A stretch of 5,914 bases of DNA from Bacteroidia bacterium. Its GTDB lineage: Bacteria; Bacteroidota; Bacteroidia; Chitinophagales; Saprospiraceae. A program made the position numbers and the translations under genes. The stretch is taken from contig JAUIIF010000307.1 of assembly GCA_030431945.1 (NCBI GenBank), positions 1 through 5,914 of the forward strand, given 5' to 3'. Under the pieces are notes generated by a model, which saw only the letters and a list, made by a program, of their open reading frames with translations, was not told the origin of the DNA and ran no database searches. How positions within the stretch are numbered: position 1 is the stretch's first letter; the number at the start of each line of letters is the position of its first letter. Positions 1 to 5,455 of this stretch are shown here, one piece after another.

Positions 1-951
1 CGCTTCGATTTGCCGGAATACCATCAGGCCCTGGCGCGTTGGCTAGCGGAAGAATCTTTTGATGTGGTCCAGCTGGAAACGCTTTACCTCTCTCCCTACC
101 TGCCGACCATCCGCCGCCACAGTACTGCCCAGGTAGTCATGCGCTCCCATAACGTAGAGCACGAAATCTGGGAACGATGCAGCACCAACATTCGTTTTGC
201 CCCCAAGCGCTGGTACCTGCAGCACCTTACCCGACAACTTAAGGACTACGAGCAGTCGCAACTCAACCAGTATGATTTGCTGTTGCCCATCACCGACCGC
301 GATGAGAAACGGTTTAAGGCAATGGGCTTCCGCGGCGCCAGCCACGTCTTACCCATCGGACTCGATACCGTTTGTGGAGAACCTACCTACGACAGTTACC
401 GGGCGGCACCGGATTTACACTTTATCGGCTCCCTGGACTGGCTGCCCAACCTGGAGGGGCTGGAATGGTTCCTGAACGACGTCTGGCCGGACATCCACCG
501 CCGCTTTCCGGAACTGAAATTCCACATTGCCGGCCGCAATATGCCGGCCTCCCTGTTGCAGATGCGCAGGAAAAATGTGATCATTCACGGCGAAGTGGCT
601 TGCAGCTGCAGCTTCGTATCAGCGCACAGCATCAGCATCGTTCCCCTGCTCAGTGGCGGAGGGATGCGGGCCAAGATTCTGGAAGCCATGTCTCTTGGCC
701 GGGTCGTTATCTCCTCTTCCATTGGCCTGGAGGGCATTTCGGCCAAACACCGCCGGGATCTTTTCATTGCCGATACCCCAGAGCAATTTGTCGAAGCCGT
801 GGCCGATTGCCTCGTGCGGGGACGGAACCTGGAACGTATCGGCCGCGCCGCGGCCGCCCGTTTCCATAAGCGGTACGACCGGCGGGTACTTGCCGGGAAG
901 TTGCTGGAGCGTTACCACCAGATGATCGCCGAGGCGATGGAGGTCGGGTAA
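1..951 (+). CDS. GT4-like glycosyltransferase, 3' part (5' end outside window)
   Basis: The reading frame is open from base 1 to a TAA at 949-951, giving 316 visible residues. The first in-frame possible start (TTG at 10) is internal, because the frame continues upstream without a stop, so the true start lies outside the window. The product looks like a GT-B fold, family 4 glycosyltransferase that moves a sugar from a nucleotide-sugar donor to a polysaccharide or lipid-linked acceptor at the cytoplasmic membrane face. Visible are the N-domain segment RSHNVEHE (residues about 48-55), the start of the C-domain FIGSLDWLPN (about 141-150), and the donor-binding loop SGGGMRAKILEAM (about 218-230). 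The second Glu of the family EX7E motif is present in ILEAM, but the position eight residues before it is Gly, as is common in the SGGGMR-type subgroup. No transmembrane segment is visible. Donor and acceptor cannot be read from sequence. The family call is firm; an exopolysaccharide or surface glycan role is inference. Confidence 0.9.
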   Translation, partial: RFDLPEYHQALARWLAEESFDVVQLETLYLSPYLPTIRRHSTAQVVMRSHNVEHEIWERCSTNIRFAPKRWYLQHLTRQLKDYEQSQLNQYDLLLPITDRDEKRFKAMGFRGASHVLPIGLDTVCGEPTYDSYRAAPDLHFIGSLDWLPNLEGLEWFLNDVWPDIHRRFPELKFHIAGRNMPASLLQMRRKNVIIHGEVACSCSFVSAHSISIVPLLSGGGMRAKILEAMSLGRVVISSSIGLEGISAKHRRDLFIADTPEQFVEAVADCLVRGRNLERIGRAAAARFHKRYDRRVLAGKLLERYHQMIAEAMEVG

Positions 952-1078
952 AAATCCCCCCTCCGTCCGCCTGATCGGAGCAGAAGCTACACCCAGAGCT
1001 GCTTTGATGTAGGTACAGCCGGTCTGCGCCGGGGCAATATCCCTGAAGTTACCATTATACCGGCACGGGTGATCTTGC
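952..1078. other. Convergent intergenic gap between glycosyltransferase and dioxygenase
   Basis: This 127-base spacer separates two genes that point at each other. It holds only weak inverted repeats: CTCCG at 961-965 with CGGAG at 976-980, and AGCAG at 979-983 with CTGCT at 999-1003. Neither has an immediately adjacent T-run. On the minus strand the first is followed, after a G-run, by five Ts (the A-run at 951-954 plus its flank), so it could be a poor terminator for the dioxygenase. No convincing open reading frame or RNA gene is seen. Confidence 0.4.
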
Positions 1079-1699
1079 TTACACCTTCAGCCATCCGGCA
1101 ATGCTCAGCCTGGGGCGCAATAAAGCAGGGAGTACCTCGTGCTCGAGCTCATCACTTTTGAAAAGAACGGCCCGGCCACCGGTTGGCGTGAGCAGGGTTT
1201 CTCCGTTCGGTAGGTATAAGCGAAGCTGGCCACCGTCTGCGGCTTCCCATTGGTCATTCAGGTACACGACAAAGGAAAATTTGCGGCGGCGATCCTGCCG
1301 GAACTGATCCAGGTGGCGCTGGTAGTAACTGCCGGTTGCGTAGTAGGCATAATGAAACTCCCACGTATTGATCCCCGTGTAGCAAGTACGGTTGAGGTAG
1401 TGGATGAAATCCTTGACCAGGGCCTGAAAGGTTTTTTCGTAAGGGTTGTCGGAGTGATCATCCAGCCATTTGATCACATCACCGCGAATGGAAAGGTTAT
1501 GCTGGTGATCAAATTTTTGCCCTATACCCGCCGGGTGCATTCTTCCGGCAGCATGATGGGTGAGGAGTGTTTGGCGGAGTCCGCTGACCAGGTCAGCATC
1601 CAGGAAGTTGGCAGTAGTTCCGAACCGATCTTCCAGTAGCCCGGTAATGAGGGCTTCAAACTGGTCCGTGACTTGAGGACCAGCCGTATTTTGCAGCAT
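1079..1699 (-). CDS. 2-oxoglutarate/Fe(II) dioxygenase, EGLN/PHD-like (putative prolyl hydroxylase)
   Basis: The 206-residue product carries a double-stranded beta-helix 2OG-Fe(II) oxygenase domain over about residues 100-206. The iron ligands are H129 and D131 (RHLDQF) and H187 (ELEHEVLP). R197 and S199 in RPRLSIAGW are placed to bind the 2-oxoglutarate carboxylate. The conserved core VVYLNDQW...DGGQLRLY lies at about 144-162. Upstream, IRGDVIKWL (71-79) matches the RGD-x-I-x-W segment of the EGLN/PHD2 and SM-20 group. These enzymes couple oxidative decarboxylation of 2-oxoglutarate to hydroxylation of a protein side chain, usually proline; the substrate here is unknown. No signal peptide is seen, so it should be cytoplasmic. 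The ATG start at 1699 gives normal family length. The gene follows lepA on the same strand, but a strong terminator and a 225-base gap separate them, so it is probably transcribed on its own. The fold is well supported; the prolyl hydroxylase role is inference. Confidence 0.88.
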   Translation of the reverse strand: MLQNTAGPQVTDQFEALITGLLEDRFGTTANFLDADLVSGLRQTLLTHHAAGRMHPAGIGQKFDHQHNLSIRGDVIKWLDDHSDNPYEKTFQALVKDFIHYLNRTCYTGINTWEFHYAYYATGSYYQRHLDQFRQDRRRKFSFVVYLNDQWEAADGGQLRLYLPNGETLLTPTGGRAVLFKSDELEHEVLPALLRPRLSIAGWLKV

Positions 1700-1722
1700 A
1701 AGCGCATTTGTTGATGAGCCCG

Positions 1723-1730
1723 CAAAATTC
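1723..1730 (-). promoter_or_regulatory. Possible Bacteroidota -7 element upstream of the dioxygenase
   Basis: Read on the minus strand this is GAATTTTG, one mismatch from the Bacteroidota -7 consensus TAnnTTTG. It ends 23 bases before the ATG at 1699, a usual spacing for a short 5' leader in this phylum. A convincing -33 TTTG is not seen; TTTCTG about 22 bases upstream is the nearest candidate. The case rests on position more than on sequence. Confidence 0.25.
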
Positions 1731-1835
1731 GGTTAATTTCCTCAGTTTATTGCAGAAATGTGAAGCGTTGCGATCACCCTGCCAACGGCCTGTATTGCCT
1801 GCAGATTCCTTGTTTGCACCTGCGTCCGCGCCCCC

Positions 1836-1872
1836 AAAAAAGCCCCCGTTCAAGTTGACCTGAACGGGGGCT
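1836..1872 (-). terminator. Rho-independent terminator of lepA
   Basis: On the minus strand the arms AGCCCCCGTTCA (1872-1861) and TGAACGGGGGCT (1852-1841) form a perfect 12-base-pair, GC-rich stem with an 8-base loop. The 3' arm ends in T and is followed by five more Ts (1840-1836). The hairpin begins 52 bases after the lepA stop codon and points the right way for lepA. There is no T-run on the plus-strand side, so it should work in one direction only. It would insulate the downstream dioxygenase gene from lepA transcription. Confidence 0.92.
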
Positions 1873-1924
1873 GATGATCTTTGGTGACTGTACCTAAGTC
1901 GGTTTGACGCAGGCACAATGACCT

Positions 1925-3712
1925 TTAGTCCAGTTTCAAACATTCCAGGAAGGCCTTTTGCGGCACTTCCACTTTACCGAACTGGCGCATTTTTCGCTTA
2001 CCGGCTTTTTGCTTTTCCAGCAGCTTACGCTTACGGGTAATGTCACCACCGTAACACTTTGCCGTAACGTCCTTACGCATCGCCGAGAGGGTTTCCCGGG
2101 CAATAACTTTGGCACCAATGGCGGCCTGGATGGCGATCATGAACTGCTGCCGCGGGAGCAATTCCCGGAGCTTCTTGCACATGCCGCGGCCTACGTACTG
2201 CGCCTTGGAGCGGTGCACGAGGGCGGAAAGGGCATCGACGTTTTCTCCGTTCAGCTTGATGTCCATACGTACCAGGTCTGTTTCCTGGTAGTCCTTAGGC
2301 TGGTAGTCGAAGCTGGCGTAGCCACGGCTGATGGATTTGAGGCGATCGTAGAAATCGAAGACGATTTCCGCCAGGGGAAGCTCGAAGTGTAATTCCACGC
2401 GCTGCGGGCTCAGGTAGGTTTGCTTGGTCAGTACGCCTCTTTTCTCAATACAGAGATTCATGATGGCCCCGATATAGTCCGTCGTGGTGATGATCTGGGC
2501 AAAGATTATCGGCTCTTCTACTTTTTGTCTGTTGTTCTGTTCGGGTAATTCCGCCGGGTTACGGATTTCGGAAACATTCCCTTTAGTGTCCGTCACGCGG
2601 TAGGTAACGTTCGGCACCGTCGTGATGACGTCCATGTTAAATTCCCGGAAGAGGCGTTCCTGAACGATTTCGAGGTGAAGCATACCGAGGAAGCCGCACC
2701 GGAAACCGTAGCCGAGCGCAGCGGAAGTTTCTGGCTCGAAAACCAGACTGGCGTCATTCAGTTGCAGTTTCTCGAGGCTGTCGCGCAGGGGCTCGAAGTC
2801 ATCGTTGTCAAGGGGGAAAATACCGGCGAAAACCATCGGCTTTACTTCCTCGAACCCGGACAGCATCTTGGCCGGGTTGGCCGCCAGCGTGACGGTGTCG
2901 CCCACTTTGATCTCGGAGCTGTTTTTAACTCCGGTGATGATGTAGCCTACGTCTCCACAACCGATTTTCTTGGTGGGCCGCGGGGTGATCTCCATCGCAC
3001 CTACTTCGTTGGCGGTGTACTTGGCGCCCGTTGCAATGAATTTTACTTCCTGCAAAGCTTCCAGTTGGCCGTTCATTACCCGCACGTAGGCAATGACGCC
3101 ACGAAAGGGGTTGAACACCGAGTCAAAAATAAGGGCCTGCAGCGGTGCTTCCGGATCGCCACTGGGCGCAGGAACACGGTCTACTACCGCCTTCATGATT
3201 TCCGGAACGCCGATCCCGGTTTTACCGGAGGCTTCGATGATGTCTTCCCGGGCACAGCCAGTCAGTTCGATCATCTGATCTGCCATCTCTTCGATGCGGG
3301 CGGTTTCCATGTCCACTTTGTTGAGGACGGGAATGATCTCCAGATCGTGCTCCAGCGCGAGGAAGAGGTTGGAAATGGTCTGGGCCTGAATACCCTGGGT
3401 GGCATCAACGAGCAACAACGCGCCCTCACAGGCGGCGATGGAGCGGGACACCTCGTAGCTGAAGTCGACGTGTCCGGGCGTGTCGATCATGTTAAAGATG
3501 TATTCGTCACCATCTGTGTGGGTATAATGCATCTGGATGGCATGACTCTTGATCGTAATGCCACGTTCCCGCTCGAGATCCATGTCGTCGAGCTGTTGGT
3601 CCATTTTTTCACGTTCGCTTACGGACTGGGTAAAGTCGAGAAGCCGATCGGAGAGGGTACTCTTACCGTGGTCAATGTGGGCAATAACACAGAAATTGCG
3701 AATATGCTTCAT
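1925..3712 (-). CDS. lepA: Elongation factor 4 (LepA), translational GTPase
   Basis: The 595-residue product matches LepA/EF4, a ribosome-associated GTPase in the cytoplasm that is related to EF-G and affects ribosome assembly and elongation. The G domain is intact: G1 AHIDHGKST (11-19), G2 region ERERGITIKS (47-56), G3 DTPGH (77-81), G4 NKVD (131-134) and G5 SGKTG (162-166). Domain II, the EF-G-like domains and the LepA-specific C-terminal domain follow. The last contains the basic AKCYGGDITRKRK segment (from about 551) and ends at CLKLD with TAA at 1925-1927. I chose the ATG at 3712 because MKHIRNF aligns with known LepA N-termini and gives the usual length of about 600 residues. An in-frame ATG at 3745 would add 11 residues, but the promoter -7 box lies inside that extension. 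Transcription appears to stop at the hairpin at 1836-1872. The gene is complete, with no missing key residue. Confidence 0.98.
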   Translation of the reverse strand: MKHIRNFCVIAHIDHGKSTLSDRLLDFTQSVSEREKMDQQLDDMDLERERGITIKSHAIQMHYTHTDGDEYIFNMIDTPGHVDFSYEVSRSIAACEGALLLVDATQGIQAQTISNLFLALEHDLEIIPVLNKVDMETARIEEMADQMIELTGCAREDIIEASGKTGIGVPEIMKAVVDRVPAPSGDPEAPLQALIFDSVFNPFRGVIAYVRVMNGQLEALQEVKFIATGAKYTANEVGAMEITPRPTKKIGCGDVGYIITGVKNSSEIKVGDTVTLAANPAKMLSGFEEVKPMVFAGIFPLDNDDFEPLRDSLEKLQLNDASLVFEPETSAALGYGFRCGFLGMLHLEIVQERLFREFNMDVITTVPNVTYRVTDTKGNVSEIRNPAELPEQNNRQKVEEPIIFAQIITTTDYIGAIMNLCIEKRGVLTKQTYLSPQRVELHFELPLAEIVFDFYDRLKSISRGYASFDYQPKDYQETDLVRMDIKLNGENVDALSALVHRSKAQYVGRGMCKKLRELLPRQQFMIAIQAAIGAKVIARETLSAMRKDVTAKCYGGDITRKRKLLEKQKAGKRKMRQFGKVEVPQKAFLECLKLD

Positions 3713-3731
3713 GGGGCGTTGAAATTGGGCG

Positions 3732-3739
3732 CAAAGGTA
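3732..3739 (-). promoter_or_regulatory. Bacteroidota -7 promoter element for lepA
   Basis: The minus strand reads TACCTTTG, a perfect match to the Bacteroidota housekeeping sigma -7 consensus TAnnTTTG. It ends 19 bases before the lepA ATG at 3712, which implies a very short leader of roughly 10-15 bases. No clear -33 TTG element is visible at the usual distance upstream. The box lies within the codons of the alternative upstream start at 3745, which argues against that start being used from this promoter. Confidence 0.65.
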
Positions 3740-3821
3740 CGACATTTTGCCTCCCCTGCTATACTTAAAACAGGCTTGCGGGCAAAGGGTTGCAAGGAAG
3801 AGGTGTTGTGTGTGCCCGGTC

Positions 3822-3861
3822 CTGTTCAGGGCGCGGACGCCGGTGCGGGGAACAGTTTTTT
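3822..3861 (+). terminator. Orphan terminator-like hairpin with T6 tail
   Basis: CTGTTC (3822-3827) pairs with GAACAG (3850-3855), and six Ts follow directly (3856-3861). Within the 22-base interval, GGCG (3830-3833) can pair with CGCC (3838-3841) as an inner stem. The arrangement is that of a plus-strand intrinsic terminator, but no plus-strand gene precedes it. It could end a small RNA, attenuate transcription into the lipoprotein gene, stop antisense transcription, or be chance. The outer stem is only six base pairs with a mismatch inside it. Confidence 0.35.
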
Positions 3862-3878
3862 AAGTAGCAAGGAAGGTG

Positions 3879-3905
3879 TACCTGGGTCAGGTACCTGGTA
3901 CCAGG
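3879..3905. repeat. Cluster of short palindromes and TACCTGG repeats, operator-like
   Basis: TACCTGG occurs twice, at 3879-3885 and 3892-3898. ACCTG (3880-3884) and CAGGT (3888-3892) form an inverted repeat with a 3-base spacer. CCTGGTACCAGG at 3894-3905 is a perfect 12-base palindrome. The cluster ends 52 bases before the lipoprotein start codon and sits about where a -33 region would be if the weak box at 3922-3929 is the -7 element. That is compatible with a dimeric regulator site. The binding protein is unknown and function is inference. Confidence 0.4.
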
Positions 3906-3921
3906 AAAAAACCAAATACCT

Positions 3922-3929
3922 TATCTTCG
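3922..3929 (+). promoter_or_regulatory. Possible -7 element for the lipoprotein gene
   Basis: TATCTTCG differs from the Bacteroidota TAnnTTTG consensus at one position. It ends 28 bases before the TTG start at 3958, which is reasonable spacing. No TTG-type -33 element is seen upstream; that position is occupied by the palindrome cluster instead. It is a weak call made mainly from location. Confidence 0.25.
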
Positions 3930-3957
3930 GGGCCCTGATTCACCTAATAAGAAATCC

Positions 3958-5211
3958 TTGAAACATTTAATTTTTGCCGCCGTAGTGGTCGGGGCGCTTT
4001 TTTCCTGCGACCGAGCAGAGCCACTCCGTATCATTAGTGATGACATCAACGAGGCGACCTACAGCTATGCGTTTGAAGACCTGGAGCAGGAGGCCTCCGC
4101 CCTGCTGTCTGACTACATCGAAGCGTATACCCATACACTCGACCCTACTGAATACGCCTGCGGTGATACCTACAAGCTTGATCGTTTTCACCTGGCACTG
4201 GTCGTCCACGACGAGGCTAATGGAAACGTACCCGCTGTTTTCCTCTTTCATCCGGCCGGCAGTCCGCTAAGCAGTAATGGCGAAGCGGTGCCAACCGTTG
4301 CTGCCGCTGCTGACGGGGCTGCCTGGTACCGCCAACGTGACCGCCGTGCCACCCAGCGAATGCTCTCCGCCCTGCAAACTCCCCGAAGTCGGTTTGCGCC
4401 TTACACAGAAAACGGAATTGATTATTTGGTGATCCGTTTCGACCGGGAGGCGTTGCGCTCCCTGGACCGTGCGAACCGAACCCGCTGGACAGCCTTTTTT
4501 GTTCACGAAGGATTTCATCTCTTTGCCCAGCGGAATATGCCCCGCCCCAACCGGCGCCATTCGGGCATCCGGCGGAGTATCCCCGTTGATTACCCCGCCG
4601 ATCCGGAAAGCTTCAGCCTGATCGCGGCCGGCATTCAGTTAAACGAAAATACGCTTTACGCCAGCGAACCCGTAGACTGGGAACAAACCCTCGCCCTGCA
4701 GTACGTGCTGTGGGACCGGTTGCGGAACGCCGATACCACCGGCCTGGAATACGTGGATGGCTTTTACCTGTTTTATGCCTGGTTGGAAGGCGGGGCCGAG
4801 TTTATTGACCAGAAAATCACCCGCGGTGCCGGTATCTACAGCTTTGCGAATAGCGATACCCGCGCCCAGGTCGCTTACAGCACCTTTGTGTCGAACGTGG
4901 AGCAAACGGTGTTGACGGGGAATTCAACCGTGATTACAAACGGCGAGGAACGCGAAGCACGTTACGCTGCGGTACTGAGAGGCTCTTACTACCAGCTCGG
5001 AGCCCTGACCTTTAGAATTCTGGAAGGCCTGGGGGAAGACCCGCTGGCGCAAATGGCCCGCGGGCGCAACCCTTATCAGTTACTCGACGATTACCTCCGG
5101 GCCAATGACCTGACGATTGATGAAGATGTCGCCCTGGCAGACCTGAAGTCGCTGATAAACTGGAACAATAGCCTGGCATTGATGGAAGACTATATCGCCG
5201 TATTTGATTAG
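3958..5211 (+). CDS. Predicted lipoprotein zinc metallopeptidase (HExxH, gluzincin-like)
   Basis: The 417-residue product begins with a lipoprotein signal peptide: K2, a hydrophobic run LIFAAVVVGAL, then a lipobox-like LFSC with the acylated Cys at 17. It should therefore be anchored in the envelope, facing the periplasm or cell surface. HEGFH at 183-187 is an HExxH zinc-binding motif with E184 as catalytic base. WLEGGAEF at 275-282 supplies a likely third ligand, E277, in the EGxAEF context typical of gluzincin-type peptidases. GSYYQLGAL at 342-350 resembles the helix that follows the active site in such families. The start is TTG (3958-3960): there is no in-frame ATG or GTG nearby, and starting later would remove the signal peptide. 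No Shine-Dalgarno sequence is seen; the preceding bases are A-rich. I do not recognise the exact family or substrate. The lipoprotein call is strong and the peptidase call good. TAG stop at 5209-5211. Confidence 0.85.
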   Translation: MKHLIFAAVVVGALFSCDRAEPLRIISDDINEATYSYAFEDLEQEASALLSDYIEAYTHTLDPTEYACGDTYKLDRFHLALVVHDEANGNVPAVFLFHPAGSPLSSNGEAVPTVAAAADGAAWYRQRDRRATQRMLSALQTPRSRFAPYTENGIDYLVIRFDREALRSLDRANRTRWTAFFVHEGFHLFAQRNMPRPNRRHSGIRRSIPVDYPADPESFSLIAAGIQLNENTLYASEPVDWEQTLALQYVLWDRLRNADTTGLEYVDGFYLFYAWLEGGAEFIDQKITRGAGIYSFANSDTRAQVAYSTFVSNVEQTVLTGNSTVITNGEEREARYAAVLRGSYYQLGALTFRILEGLGEDPLAQMARGRNPYQLLDDYLRANDLTIDEDVALADLKSLINWNNSLALMEDYIAVFD

Positions 5212-5455
5212 TCACTGTAAGCCAGGTATTCGCTGTTGTTAACCTGTTCTTTCGTCCGCAGTTTTCGGGCTACAGGTGTGTCGCCCTGCCCAGTACCGGG
5301 TGACCTTACTTTTTCGTGGGGCAACAAGTACCTACCCCCTGGCCGGTGACGCTGGCGGCATTCCTGCCGGCCGGCAATCGTGCCTGTTGATCACGCCCGG
5401 GACAGACGTGTGGGGGACCCAAAACGTTTTACCGTCCACGAGTACGACCGCTGCC
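5212..5455. other. Convergent intergenic gap with several palindromes
   Basis: This 244-base spacer lies between the lipoprotein gene and the minus-strand gene at the right edge. CAGGT (5223-5227) and ACCTG (5242-5246), followed by TTCTTT, make a weak terminator candidate for the lipoprotein gene. TGCCGGCCGGCA (5365-5376) is a perfect palindrome; its first half can alternatively pair with CGGCA at 5356-5360. AAAACGTTTT (5421-5430) is another perfect palindrome, just after TGGGGGACCCA, which can fold on itself. Short open frames here overlap the neighbouring gene in antisense and have no family features. No RNA gene is recognised. Confidence 0.4.

Larger units (their letters stand above)
3713..3957. 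other. Divergent regulatory region between lepA and the lipoprotein gene
   Basis: This 245-base gap separates divergently transcribed genes. Its lepA-proximal edge holds the lepA promoter. The middle holds a terminator-like hairpin on the plus strand (3822-3861). The lipoprotein-proximal part holds a cluster of short palindromes (3879-3905) and a weak -7-like box (3922-3929). No convincing coding sequence starts in it. The long plus-strand open frame that crosses it is the antisense shadow of lepA. Confidence 0.6.

Noticed and set aside
372..869. 165-codon plus-strand frame inside the glycosyltransferase gene
   Set aside because: It lies wholly within a well-supported gene in another frame, and its product is rich in Pro, Gly, Arg and Gln with no fold-like pattern.
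1250..1639. 129-codon plus-strand frame opposite the dioxygenase gene
   Set aside because: It is fully antisense to a gene with intact catalytic residues and shows no motif of its own.
1656..1943. 95-codon minus-strand open frame across the lepA/dioxygenase gap
   Set aside because: It starts inside the end of lepA, runs through the strong terminator hairpin and overlaps the dioxygenase start out of frame. It has no recognisable domain.
1958..2392. 144-codon plus-strand frame opposite the 3' end of lepA
   Set aside because: It is an antisense shadow of the conserved LepA C-terminal domain, with no start signal or family match.
3894..3911. CCTGGTACCAGG followed by an A-run considered as a terminator
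   Set aside because: A plus-strand terminator would need Ts after the stem and here there are As. For the minus strand the T-run would precede the stem, so it works in neither direction.
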